Shown here one piece after another: positions 1 through 7,346 of a DNA stretch of 19,828 nucleotides. The first letter of the stretch is position 1; every line of letters begins with the position of its first letter. Origin of the DNA: Flammeovirgaceae bacterium UBA5008 (GTDB lineage: Bacteria > Bacteroidota > Bacteroidia > Cytophagales > Cyclobacteriaceae); assembly GCA_002398365.1 (NCBI GenBank), contig DGYK01000063.1, positions 195,834-215,661 on the forward strand. The letters are read 5' to 3'. The notes beneath the pieces were generated by a model that was given only the letters and a program-made list of their open reading frames with translations, was not told the origin of the DNA and did no database searches. Made by a program: the position numbers and the translations under genes.

Positions 1-1
1 T

Positions 2-241
2 ATAGATTATCTCCTCATAGATTGGTCTGAAAGCGTTGCTCTTCAATTCGTAGAAGAAGTAGAGGGAGTGATTGAACTAATTCAAATTAATCCCGAATTA
101 TACCCACTAACAGATTACCGCGGTATTAGAAAAGCATTAATTCGGAAACAGATCACCTTGTTTTACAAAGTAGTTGACGACAGCATTTACCTAATTCGGT
201 TTTGGAACAATTATCAAGACCCTTCGAAATTGAAATTGTAA
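2..241 (+). CDS. RelE/ParE-family toxin, 5' end missing
   Basis: An open frame runs from the window edge to a TAA at 239-241 and gives 79 residues with no start codon in view. The C-terminal half has the ParE/RelE plasmid-stabilisation pattern: a helix with repeated Glu and Ile (EEVEGVIELI), 'NPELYPLTDYRGIRKALIRK', then the strand pair 'ITLFYKVVDDSIYLIRFWNN' and a short tail with Asp-Pro-Ser-Lys-Leu. Family members act on ribosome-bound mRNA (RelE) or on gyrase (ParE); the sequence does not say which. The partner antitoxin normally lies just upstream, so it would be outside the window. The neighbouring gene is convergent and unrelated. The family call is fairly secure; activity as a toxin is inferred. 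Confidence 0.75.
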   Translation: MDYLLIDWSESVALQFVEEVEGVIELIQINPELYPLTDYRGIRKALIRKQITLFYKVVDDSIYLIRFWNNYQDPSKLKL

Positions 242-252
242 TCCCACCAATC

Positions 253-278
253 AAAAAAAATAACAGACGAAGTTATCT
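253..278 (-). terminator. Possible intrinsic terminator of the small membrane protein gene
   Basis: Read leftward, AGATAAC (278-272) can pair with GTTATTT across a 7-base loop, using one G-T wobble, and runs straight into an uninterrupted T tract (complement of the A run at 253-260). The stem overlaps the stop codon of the leftward gene ending at 277. The stem is weak, so confidence is moderate. Confidence 0.45.
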
Positions 279-630
279 ATTGCGTAGTGAGTAAACCAAC
301 TACAAAGCCTGAACTATAAGCAAGTATCAACAGACTCGCATATACGAAGAATACTATTCCAAAAATCTTTGAAAATTTAGATTGTTGATACGTGTCTTTT
401 TTTGACTGATGAAAAATGAAAAAGCACACACTCAGAACAAGAAACAGTGCAAAAAGTAGATAACTTTTTGAAGCTGCCTGGAAGTTCGAATTAAATCCGT
501 CAAAAAATGACTTGTCAGACAGTCTCTCTGCATCAATCCATGTTATTATGAGGCTACCAACAGATCCAATAATTGCAGTTAAACCGAAGCCGATTGCCAT
601 AGATCGGCCTATAGAGCTTATTCTATTCAT
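277..630 (-). CDS. Small multi-span membrane protein, unknown function
   Basis: A 117-residue protein starting at ATG 630. Three hydrophobic stretches are visible, at about residues 12-31, 57-74 and 87-112, separated by short polar segments. The loop between the first two (DAERLSDKSFFDGFNSNFQ) is acidic and aromatic; the one before the last is rich in Lys, Gln and Ser. Three membrane spans are predicted. I recognise no family. It is convergent with the toxin fragment to its left and about 140 bases from the RidA-like gene on the same strand, so it is probably transcribed on its own. It may be a strain-variable gene, since it sits beside a toxin-antitoxin remnant. Confidence 0.6.
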   Translation of the reverse strand: MNRISSIGRSMAIGFGLTAIIGSVGSLIITWIDAERLSDKSFFDGFNSNFQAASKSYLLFALFLVLSVCFFIFHQSKKDTYQQSKFSKIFGIVFFVYASLLILAYSSGFVVGLLTTQ

Positions 631-767
631 AATTGATGTGATTATGGAATTTAATTTAAAATTAAATCAAAGAAGTCCAAAATCATAGAATAAATTACAG
701 CGTTAGCTTTTCAACAACTAAAATGTTGATCTTGAATAAAAACAGGAAAGAGATTTGTTTAGAACTA

Positions 768-1295
768 TTACTCCAACTCCACTATCAACTCAACCTCCAC
801 CGAAATATTCATCGGCAAGGCATACATCCCCACGGCAGAGCGCGCGTGTTTTCCTTTGTCACCAAATACACTTACCATCAAATCAGAAAAGCCATTGATT
901 ACTTTCGGTTGATCGGTAAAATTTTCAGTGCAGTTGACCATGCCCAACACTTTCACAATGCGCTTTACTTTATTCAAGTCGCCAATTTCAGCTTTCAATG
1001 TCGAGAGGATCGCAATGGCTGTTTGACGTGCTGCAGCGTAGCCTTCTTCCGTAGTAAGATCTTTTCCTACCTTACCGATGATGTTGGTGCCATCTGCGCG
1101 GGTTGGTCCGTGGCCCGCAATGAAAAGTAAATTACCTGTACGAACTGCTTTTACATAGTTGGCAATTGGCTTAGCCGGCTCAAACAATTCAATCCCTAAA
1201 TCTTTTAACTTCTTATCGTAGTCTACTTTATTTTGAGCAAATGACAAAACGGTGCATGTGAGCAGCACAAAAAAAGAAAGTATGGCTTTTTTCAT
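768..1295 (-). CDS. Exported RidA/YjgF/UK114-family protein
   Basis: A 175-residue protein with a Sec signal peptide (residues 1-20: Lys-Lys, hydrophobic core, cut after SFA) and a full RidA-like domain after it. Domain marks are 'LGIELFEPAKPIANYV' (33-48), 'GNLLFIAGHGPT', 'GKVGKDLTTEEGYAAAR', 'FTDQPKVINGFSDLM' and the active-site strand 'ARSAVGMYALPMNISVEVE' (151-169). Arg152 lies where RidA enzymes keep the arginine that binds the carboxylate of imine or enamine substrates, and Glu168 matches the conserved Glu. The motifs resemble the YjgF/YER057c/UK114-like subgroup 1 (cd02199) rather than classic RidA. Classic RidA hydrolyses 2-aminoacrylate in the cytoplasm; the signal peptide here places the protein in the periplasm, so its substrate is unknown. 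It appears monocistronic. Confidence 0.85.
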   Translation of the reverse strand: MKKAILSFFVLLTCTVLSFAQNKVDYDKKLKDLGIELFEPAKPIANYVKAVRTGNLLFIAGHGPTRADGTNIIGKVGKDLTTEEGYAAARQTAIAILSTLKAEIGDLNKVKRIVKVLGMVNCTENFTDQPKVINGFSDLMVSVFGDKGKHARSAVGMYALPMNISVEVELIVELE

Positions 1296-1390
1296 TTTGG
1301 AGGCAATTATGTTTTTAAACCTTCGCTACGAAGATAACAAATCACCGAAATGAAATCTGCTGGTAGGTTAGATAAATTCGCTAGCTGAGG

Positions 1391-1437
1391 TCAAAAAAGT
1401 TTTAGGCGTCTGACACTTCAAAAGTGTCTTGACGCCT
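1391..1437 (-). terminator. Intrinsic terminator after the YcxB-like gene
   Basis: A strong interrupted hairpin: AGGCGTC (1404-1410) pairs with GACGCCT (1431-1437) and GACACTT (1412-1418) with AAGTGTC (1422-1428), with a 1-versus-2-base internal bulge and a 3-base loop. Read leftward it is followed by AAAACTTTTTTGA. It lies 28 bases beyond the stop of the leftward gene ending at 1465, the right place for its terminator. There is no T run on the plus-strand side, so it would work leftward only. Confidence 0.7.
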
Positions 1438-1464
1438 ATGTGGTTAGGCAAATCGATTAGGAAA

Positions 1465-1938
1465 TTATTTTATGAATCCCTTATTCTTCAAAATGCTGTT
1501 CAAAAACTTGCGCTCGTTTTCGGTGTTAAAAATTTTGAACGGCAAATGAATAAGTTGTGCCTTGTTCACAAACAACACGAATGAATCTTTCGTCAGCTTG
1601 GCACTTTGTATCTGATCCCACTTCATGGGCATACCCTCGCGTGCGTTTATCTTCATGATGATCTGTTGGCTGGTGATCTCATACGAGAATCGCTCGAACA
1701 ACATCTTGCCTTGCTCGAGTTGTGTAACACCATAAAACTGGATCCACCAAAACAACAAGTACAAACCCGCTCCTACAAAAGCCGCAATAAACCACCAGAT
1801 GCTGGCAATCCACAAATAGCAAAGGCAAATGGCCAACACAATCAAACTCACCCACCATTGCTGCATTAAAATGTTGTGCAAGGCCATGCGGATGTAATCA
1901 CTCTTCTCTAATCTGTAATTTTTTGTCTTTACAATCAT
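1465..1938 (-). CDS. YcxB-like membrane protein
   Basis: A 157-residue protein beginning MIVKTKNYRLEKSDYIRMAL. It has two adjacent membrane spans (about residues 27-44 and 47-69, rich in Trp, Ile and Leu), then a soluble C-terminal domain with the YcxB pattern: 'FSYEITSQQIIMK', 'MKWDQIQSAKLTKDSFVLFV' and 'IHLPFKIFNTENERKFLNSIL'. This layout (short N-terminus, hairpin of two spans, PH-like cytosolic domain) is that of the YcxB-like family (PF14317), whose biochemical role is not known. A TAnnTTTG box 23 bases upstream of the start (1961-1968) and the terminator just downstream indicate a single-gene transcript. Confidence 0.75.
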   Translation of the reverse strand: MIVKTKNYRLEKSDYIRMALHNILMQQWWVSLIVLAICLCYLWIASIWWFIAAFVGAGLYLLFWWIQFYGVTQLEQGKMLFERFSYEITSQQIIMKINAREGMPMKWDQIQSAKLTKDSFVLFVNKAQLIHLPFKIFNTENERKFLNSILKNKGFIK

Positions 1939-1960
1939 AAACTTTACCTGAATGGGACGG

Positions 1961-1968
1961 CAAAAATA
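1961..1968 (-). promoter_or_regulatory. Putative -7 box (TATTTTTG) for the YcxB-like gene
   Basis: Read leftward the sequence is TATTTTTG, a perfect match to the Bacteroidota TAnnTTTG consensus. Transcription would start about 7 bases further on, leaving a leader of roughly 16 bases before ATG 1938. No clear TTG -33 element is visible at the right distance. The box lies in the arm and loop of an inverted repeat (1958-1982). Confidence 0.45.
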
Positions 1969-2032
1969 ATCCAGTTTTGCCGGATTTGCAGTTTGGGTCG
2001 AAAATTACTTTTAGAGTGGTTTTTGAGGGCGT

Positions 2033-2890
2033 TTACCGCGATTTTAAACTCAAATCAAGACTTTTGACCGAGTGTGTCAAGGCACCAACAGAAATGAAAT
2101 CTACACCCGTTTCTGCCACTTGGCGCAAGGTGGCCTCGGTAATGCCTCCGCTGGCTTCAATTTTATATTTGCCGCCAATCATGGCTATTGCTTTTTTCAT
2201 ATCTTCTACATTCATGTTGTCGAGCATAATGATTTGCACACCGCCCACCTCCAACACTTCTTTCACTTCGGCCAGGTTGCGGGTTTCTATTTCGATGGAA
2301 AGCGGTTTGCCGATTTTTTGCAAATAGGATTTCGTACTTTCAATAGCCGCGCGAATGCCTCCGGCCATGTCGACATGATTGTCTTTTAGCATCACCATGT
2401 CATACAAAGCAAAGCGATGGTTTTGACCTCCGCCAATCCACACAGCCCACTTTTCCATTAATCGAAAGTTAGGTGTGGTTTTGCGTGTGTCGAGCAAGCG
2501 TGCGCCTGTGCCTTCGATCAACTGACACAGTTGGTGTGTGTACGTAGCTATTCCGCTCATGCGTTGCATGCAATTCAGCACTAGTCGCTCGGCCGATAAA
2601 ATTGATCGGGCCGGACCAGTCACCTCAAATGCTACCTCACCTTTCTGAATGGCATCGCCATCTTTCTTAAAGTAAGTTGCCTTCAAAGCAGGGTCTACTT
2701 GTTGAAATATCTTTTCAGACAATTCAAGACCAGCGATGATGCCATTGTCTTTGATCAGCAATTGCGCTTTGCGAATAGTAGTTGCCGGAATGGCCCCTAA
2801 TGAAGAATGATCACCCTCGCCAATATCTTCTTGTAATGCCAACTGAATAAAAGTGGCGATGGCCTGCTCGGTTAAATAGGCGGGCCGCAT
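2033..2890 (-). CDS. nadC: Nicotinate-nucleotide diphosphorylase (carboxylating)
   Basis: A 285-residue quinolinate phosphoribosyltransferase. It converts quinolinate and PRPP to nicotinate mononucleotide, CO2 and pyrophosphate in de novo NAD synthesis, in the cytoplasm. Visible family motifs are 'EDIGEGDHSS' near residue 21, 'SAERLVLNCMQRMSGIAT' (99-116), the substrate-binding 'LDTRKTTPNFRLMEKWAV' (133-150), 'GGGQNHRFALYDMVMLKDNH' (153-172), 'IEIETRN' (199-205), 'IMLDNM' (221-226), 'IEASGGI' (244-250) and 'VDFISVGALTHSV' (263-275). Arg, Lys and His residues that contact the phosphates and carboxylates are in place, and the length is normal. Its ATG shares the last A of the upstream stop (TAATG), so it is translationally coupled to the DUF4783 gene. 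nadA and nadB are not nearby. Confidence 0.95.
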   Translation of the reverse strand: MRPAYLTEQAIATFIQLALQEDIGEGDHSSLGAIPATTIRKAQLLIKDNGIIAGLELSEKIFQQVDPALKATYFKKDGDAIQKGEVAFEVTGPARSILSAERLVLNCMQRMSGIATYTHQLCQLIEGTGARLLDTRKTTPNFRLMEKWAVWIGGGQNHRFALYDMVMLKDNHVDMAGGIRAAIESTKSYLQKIGKPLSIEIETRNLAEVKEVLEVGGVQIIMLDNMNVEDMKKAIAMIGGKYKIEASGGITEATLRQVAETGVDFISVGALTHSVKSLDLSLKSR

Positions 2891-3282
2891 TACTCTTTGA
2901 TGAAGCTGATTTCGTGTACAAAGTATTTCTTTTCGGATTCTTTCACGCGCATCAGCACGCTGTAACTGCTGCCACCACTGGTATACTTACAGATGGCAAA
3001 CTTTAATCCACTGGGTGATGATCCGGTATGAACGATAGAGAAGTCGGCCACTGGGTGTTTCTTGAAAAAATCAGCCAAGACAAACTCAGCTTGCGCTTTG
3101 CTATAGTTGTTTACATCGCCTTCAATATTAATATCAACCGATTGATTGAAATATTTAACGGCTTCTTTGGCGTTGTTTGCCTTAATGGCATCCTTTATGG
3201 GAGCAAAGATTTCGGCCTGAGCCATTGCGGCACTAGAGCTGAAAGCCAAAATCACAACAGCAATCCACTTATTTGTTCTCAT
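2890..3282 (-). CDS. DUF4783-family secreted protein
   Basis: A protein of 130 residues if it starts at ATG 3282 (MRTNKWIAVV...). The frame is open back to 3318, but the 3282 start is preferred: it gives a clean Sec signal peptide ending AMAQ, and a TACTTTTG promoter box at 3299-3306 lies between the two possible starts. The mature part is an alpha/beta fold of the NTF2-like size, with 'AKEAVKYFNQSVDINI', 'YSKAQAEFVLADFFKKHP' and a C-terminal 'YFVHEISFIKE', the pattern of DUF4783 (PF16022). The family is often found beside nadC in Bacteroidota, as here, but has no established function. It is probably periplasmic and co-transcribed with nadC. Confidence 0.8.
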   Translation of the reverse strand: MRTNKWIAVVILAFSSSAAMAQAEIFAPIKDAIKANNAKEAVKYFNQSVDINIEGDVNNYSKAQAEFVLADFFKKHPVADFSIVHTGSSPSGLKFAICKYTSGGSSYSVLMRVKESEKKYFVHEISFIKE

Positions 3283-3298
3283 AGTCGTAAGGTAACGC

Positions 3299-3306
3299 CA
3301 AAAGTA
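3299..3306 (-). promoter_or_regulatory. Putative -7 box (TACTTTTG) for the DUF4783-nadC operon
   Basis: Read leftward: TACTTTTG, a perfect TAnnTTTG match. It puts the transcript start near 3292, about 10 bases before ATG 3282, and would exclude the longer reading from 3318. No obvious TTG -33 element. Confidence 0.45.
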
Positions 3307-3409
3307 TGCCATAATCATGTTTTGTGAAAAGAATTGTAGGTCAAATTAACCGAACAAGTGTTTAAAGTCAGTTGGCACGATTTTGCACATCTATTAGCGC
3401 GAATGAGCC

Positions 3410-3417
3410 TATATTTG
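3410..3417 (+). promoter_or_regulatory. Putative -7 box (TATATTTG) for the gpmI operon
   Basis: TATATTTG matches TAnnTTTG. A TTTG at 3382-3385 lies upstream, but its 24-base spacing is longer than the usual 19 or so. The transcript start would be near 3423, giving a leader of about 14 bases before the gpmI ATG at 3437. Confidence 0.45.
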
Positions 3418-3436
3418 GGGCTTATTTCTAAAAGTT

Positions 3437-4966
3437 ATGAACAAGAAAGTATTACTGATGATTTTAGATGGTTGGGGCCTTGCCAAAAACCTAAAAGTTT
3501 CTGCTATTGACAATGCCAAAACACCCTACATCAATTCTTTATACCAAAAATACCCACATAGTAAGTTAGAGGCTTCCGGTCTGGCAGTTGGATTACCGGC
3601 CGGGCAGATGGGCAACTCCGAGGTCGGGCACATGAACATTGGCGCGGGCCGTGTAGTGTATCAGGATTTAGTGCGCATTAACAAGGCTGTGGAAGAAAAA
3701 GAATTGGATCAGAATCCGACTTTACTCGAAGCATTCAAGTATGCAAAAGCTAATAACAAATCGGTTCATTTTATTGGTTTAGTGAGCGATGGTGGTGTTC
3801 ACTCACACATTGAGCATTTAAAAGGGCTTTGTACGATTGCTAAAAACGAGCAGGTAGCCAATTTATTCATTCATGCTTTTACCGATGGACGTGATACCGA
3901 TCCAAAAGGTGGCTATCAATATTTAACCGACCTACAAAATCACTTAGCAAAGTCCACCGGAAAGTTGGCCAGCATTGTCGGTCGCTATTATGCAATGGAT
4001 CGCGACAAGCGTTGGGAGCGTGTTAAGTTGGCCTACGACCTCATGGTAAAAGGTGAAGGCGAAAAATCTACAGATTTGTTGGCTTCATTAAAAAAATCAT
4101 ACGAAGCAGATGTAACCGATGAGTTCATTAAGCCAATTGTAGCTGTTGATGGAGCAGGCAAACCTATTACCACCATTCAACCGGGTGATGTGGTTTTGTG
4201 CTTTAACTTTAGAACCGACCGCGGCCGCGAAATTACCATGGCGCTCACACAGCAAGATTTTCCTGAACAAGGAATGAAAAAATTGCCCTTGTATTACTTG
4301 ACGCTTACGAACTATGATGACTCGTTTCACGATGTGAAAGTGATGTTCGATAAAGATAATCTGGAGAATACGCTCGGAGAGATTGTATCCAAAGCGGGCA
4401 AGAAACAAATCCGCATTGCGGAAACAGAAAAATATCCGCACGTTACTTTCTTTTTCTCGGGTGGTCGCGAAGATGTTTTTGAAGGGGAATCACGCATCAT
4501 GTGCCCTTCACCAAAAGTAGCTACCTACGATTTGAAACCGGAGATGAGTGCCAACGATATTAAAGACAAAATCATTCCTGAGCTGGAAAAAGGGTCGGCT
4601 GATTTTATCTGTTTGAATTTTGCCAATCCGGATATGGTGGGCCATACGGGTGTGTTTTCTGCTGCGGTAACGGCTGTTGAAACGGTAGATAAATGCAATG
4701 AGGCGGTAACTGAAGTGGCCCGTAAAAATGGCTATGCGGTGATCATCATAGCAGACCATGGCAATGCGGATATTATGGTGAATGAAGACGGAACTCCCAA
4801 CACGGCACACACTACAAATCTGGTTCCTTGCATTTTGGTAGATGATTCAAAAACCTATTCAAAAATAAAAGACGGTAAGCTGGGTGATTTAGCTCCAACA
4901 ATTCTTACGCTAATGGGCATCTCCATTCCGAAAGAAATGACCGGAAATGTATTAGTTGAAAAATAA
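3437..4966 (+). CDS. gpmI: 2,3-bisphosphoglycerate-independent phosphoglycerate mutase
   Basis: A 509-residue, Mn-dependent iPGM that interconverts 3- and 2-phosphoglycerate in glycolysis and gluconeogenesis (cytoplasm). Alkaline-phosphatase-superfamily metal ligands are visible: 'MILDGWG' at the N-terminus, 'GQMGNSEVGHMNIGAGR' (Ser in NSEVGH is the phosphoserine nucleophile), 'GGVHSHIEHL', 'DGRDTDPKGG', 'RYYAMDRDKRWER', 'NFRTDRGRE', 'HVTFFFSGG', 'NFANPDMVGHTG' and 'IIADHGNAD' with 'TAHTTNLVP'. Length and motif order are standard. It heads a four-gene run in which each following gene starts 3-4 bases after the previous stop. The family's strict need for Mn is of interest because the same operon ends in a Fur-family regulator and the next gene is TerC-like. 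Confidence 0.97.
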   Translation: MNKKVLLMILDGWGLAKNLKVSAIDNAKTPYINSLYQKYPHSKLEASGLAVGLPAGQMGNSEVGHMNIGAGRVVYQDLVRINKAVEEKELDQNPTLLEAFKYAKANNKSVHFIGLVSDGGVHSHIEHLKGLCTIAKNEQVANLFIHAFTDGRDTDPKGGYQYLTDLQNHLAKSTGKLASIVGRYYAMDRDKRWERVKLAYDLMVKGEGEKSTDLLASLKKSYEADVTDEFIKPIVAVDGAGKPITTIQPGDVVLCFNFRTDRGREITMALTQQDFPEQGMKKLPLYYLTLTNYDDSFHDVKVMFDKDNLENTLGEIVSKAGKKQIRIAETEKYPHVTFFFSGGREDVFEGESRIMCPSPKVATYDLKPEMSANDIKDKIIPELEKGSADFICLNFANPDMVGHTGVFSAAVTAVETVDKCNEAVTEVARKNGYAVIIIADHGNADIMVNEDGTPNTAHTTNLVPCILVDDSKTYSKIKDGKLGDLAPTILTLMGISIPKEMTGNVLVEK

Positions 4967-4969
4967 TCG

Positions 4970-5551
4970 ATGAGAATATTTTTATTGAGTCTTGGTAGCT
5001 TGTATTTTTTGTGCTCTTCGTGTAAACAATCCAATGAAGTGTATGTCAAGCCGTATTTTGATTTTGACAGCTTGATTCACAAGCAAGTGCAGGCACGTGC
5101 GATTCAACAAAAGATTATTTTCAAAGTGGCCGCTATCAATAGCAAGAAGGATTCCAGTTCATTCCAAGCAGATGGCACCAATTTAGCTCACGAATGGGAT
5201 GCGTTTTTGCAACTGGATGTGATCAACAAGCCGATGTACAAAAATAACTACGAAATTTCCGAGCGTCCGGACGATAAAAGTAATCTCACCATTCGCAGTT
5301 ATCAGGCTAAGATTCCTTCATCAGTGCCTTATGTGCATTTCTATTATCAGGGTTCGTTTGAAAACATTAAACGCATTGAATCAAAGTACATAGAGAAAAA
5401 TGTACTAAACGATATCGCACGTCATTTAACGTTAACATTGGATGAAGAGCAGGGCAAGCCCTTCATTCAAAAATATTCAATCACCGGTGGTCAGAAAATG
5501 ATTTTTAATGACACCGTCCAATTTTCCATTCAAGGCAGCATCTCCCACTAA
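4970..5551 (+). CDS. Putative lipoprotein of unknown function
   Basis: A 193-residue protein starting at ATG 4970, 3 bases after gpmI. The N-terminus (MRIFLLSLGSLYFLCSSCKQ) is a lipoprotein signal: short basic start, hydrophobic core and a lipobox-like LCSSC with Cys18 as the likely lipidated residue. The rest is soluble and predicted beta-rich, with several Tyr/Phe-containing strands (KPYFDFDSL, VPYVHFYYQGSF, KYSITGGQKMIF), no repeats and no catalytic motif I can name. It sits between a glycolytic enzyme and an ABC exporter in an apparent operon, 3 bases from each, so it is likely co-expressed; whether it works with the transporter is unknown. I do not recognise the family. Confidence 0.7.
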   Translation: MRIFLLSLGSLYFLCSSCKQSNEVYVKPYFDFDSLIHKQVQARAIQQKIIFKVAAINSKKDSSSFQADGTNLAHEWDAFLQLDVINKPMYKNNYEISERPDDKSNLTIRSYQAKIPSSVPYVHFYYQGSFENIKRIESKYIEKNVLNDIARHLTLTLDEEQGKPFIQKYSITGGQKMIFNDTVQFSIQGSISH

Positions 5552-5554
5552 CCG

Positions 5555-7342
5555 ATGGCGAAACGTTTTAAAGAAGAAGAAGGCGAAAAGAAAAAGTTAG
5601 ATAAGGAAGGGATTCGAAAACTGCTTGGCATTTTTCGCTTTGTGTTGCCTTACCGAAAAACATTTGCTCTGGGGTTGGTAGCTTTAGCTCTCTCCAGCGG
5701 AACCTTGTTGTCATTTCCCTATTTTGCAGGCAAGCTGTTGGACGTTGCGCAAGGGAAAAATGATTTTGTCCTTACCAGCATCAATCAAATCGCGCTGGCA
5801 TTAATTGGCATTTTAGCTGTTCAAAGTGTTTTCTCTTTTCTGCGTGTATACACTTTTACCATCGTCAGTGAGCGATCCTTGTCCGACTTGCGTCATGCTG
5901 TTTATACGAAAATGGTATGGCTGCCCATGTCATTTTTTGATAGTCGCAGAGTGGGTGAACTGACCAGCCGCCTCACGTCCGATGTAGGCACGCTGTACGA
6001 TACCTTCACCTTTACATTGGCTGAACTACTTCGTCAAATTTTGGTGTTGCTCATAGGTATTCCGTTGATCTTCATTCTCACACCACGCCTCACCATTTTC
6101 ATGTTGCTCACTTTTCCGGTACTGGTGGTGGCTGCACTTTTCTTCGGGAAATTTATCCGCAAGCTTTCTAAAAAAACACAGGATCAATTGGCCAACGCCA
6201 ATGTAATTGTGGAAGAAACGTTGCAATCAATAGCAGTCGTCAAATCATTTACCAATGAAGTTTTCGAAACCATTCGCTACAAAAAATCTTTGAATGAAGT
6301 AGTAAACACGGCTATACACGCCTCCAAATACAGAGGATTGTTTATTTCGTTTACTATCCTTGCATTGTTTGGTGGAATTGTGGCGGTGAGTTGGTATGGT
6401 GCTTATCTGTTGCAAAACGGAGAGGCTACGGTAGGAGAATTATTCTCATTCATTATCTATACCTCCTTTATAGGTGGTTCAATTGCCGGTTTGGGCGATA
6501 TCTTTAGCTCACTTCAGCGTTCGGTGGGGGCATCGGAGCGGGTATTAGAAATATTAGATCAATCCGATGAGTCCATTGCCTCTGGTGGTAAATTGAAGTT
6601 GAAAGGTAAAGTGGCTTTCAAAGATGTTTCATTTACCTACCCAACACGCAGTGATTTTCAAGTTTTAAAATCAATTAGTTTACAAATAAATCCAGGTGAG
6701 AAAATTGCTTTAGTAGGGCCCAGCGGAGCCGGTAAGTCCACCATCGTTCAACTATTGATGCGCTTCTATCCTCTCTCTACCGGAAGCATTGAAGTAGATG
6801 ATAAAATTATTTCGGATTACAACCTCACCGATTATCGAAGCAACATTGGCATTGTGCCCCAAGAAGTGATTTTGTTTGGCGGCACCATTCGCGAAAACAT
6901 CGCTTATGGAAAAGCAAATGCCACACCTGAAGAAATTGAAGCCGCAGCACGCAAAGCCAACGCCTGGGAATTCATCGAAAGCTTTCCAGAAAAGATGGAA
7001 ACTTTGGTAGGTGATCGGGGAGTAAAACTATCCGGTGGGCAAAAGCAGCGGGTGGCTATTGCACGGGCTATTTTAAAAGACCCTTCTATTTTGATTTTGG
7101 ATGAGGCTACCAGCTCACTGGATGCCCAGTCTGAAAGCTTGGTGCAAGAGGCTTTGGAAAAGTTAATGGAAAACCGCACCACTATTGTCATTGCACACCG
7201 CCTCAGCACCATTCGCTCGGTAGATACCATTTTTGTTATCAAAGACGGGCAAATTGCTGAATCCGGATCGCACCATGAACTATCTATGCGGGACAATGGT
7301 ATTTATCGTAATTTGCTTGAGCTACAGCTAGAGAATAATTAA
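5555..7342 (+). CDS. ABC exporter, fused permease and ATPase (MsbA/ABCB-like)
   Basis: A 595-residue half-transporter expected to work as a homodimer in the inner membrane. The N-terminal type I exporter membrane domain (about residues 25-330) has six hydrophobic spans and the coupling-helix pattern 'FFDSRRVGELTSRLTSDV' (127-144). The ATPase domain follows, with Walker A GPSGAGKST (388-396), Q-loop near 436 (VPQEVILFGGTI), signature LSGGQKQR (492-499), Walker B ILILDE (512-517), D-loop and switch His548 in IAHRLST. All catalytic residues are present. The sequence fits the lipid/multidrug ABCB group (MsbA, ABCB10-like). The substrate cannot be read from sequence. The N-terminal 20 residues are very charged (Lys and Glu). 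The gene is flanked by the lipoprotein and fur genes at 3-4 bases. Confidence 0.92.
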   Translation: MAKRFKEEEGEKKKLDKEGIRKLLGIFRFVLPYRKTFALGLVALALSSGTLLSFPYFAGKLLDVAQGKNDFVLTSINQIALALIGILAVQSVFSFLRVYTFTIVSERSLSDLRHAVYTKMVWLPMSFFDSRRVGELTSRLTSDVGTLYDTFTFTLAELLRQILVLLIGIPLIFILTPRLTIFMLLTFPVLVVAALFFGKFIRKLSKKTQDQLANANVIVEETLQSIAVVKSFTNEVFETIRYKKSLNEVVNTAIHASKYRGLFISFTILALFGGIVAVSWYGAYLLQNGEATVGELFSFIIYTSFIGGSIAGLGDIFSSLQRSVGASERVLEILDQSDESIASGGKLKLKGKVAFKDVSFTYPTRSDFQVLKSISLQINPGEKIALVGPSGAGKSTIVQLLMRFYPLSTGSIEVDDKIISDYNLTDYRSNIGIVPQEVILFGGTIRENIAYGKANATPEEIEAAARKANAWEFIESFPEKMETLVGDRGVKLSGGQKQRVAIARAILKDPSILILDEATSSLDAQSESLVQEALEKLMENRTTIVIAHRLSTIRSVDTIFVIKDGQIAESGSHHELSMRDNGIYRNLLELQLENN

Positions 7343-7346
7343 GTTA

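Noticed and set aside
650..666. Palindrome TTTAATTT-A-AAATTAAA upstream of the small membrane protein gene
   Set aside because: It is made only of A and T in an AT-rich gap, so chance is a sufficient explanation; no linked promoter box was found.
711..729. Hairpin TCAACA/TGTTGA downstream of the RidA-like gene as a terminator
   Set aside because: The stem is 6 bases and AT-rich, with no T run after it in either direction.
723..1130. Rightward open frame opposite the RidA-like gene
   Set aside because: It lies antisense to a well-supported domain and its product has no recognisable features; the same applies to the other opposite-strand frames over nadC, gpmI, purK and the M1 genes.
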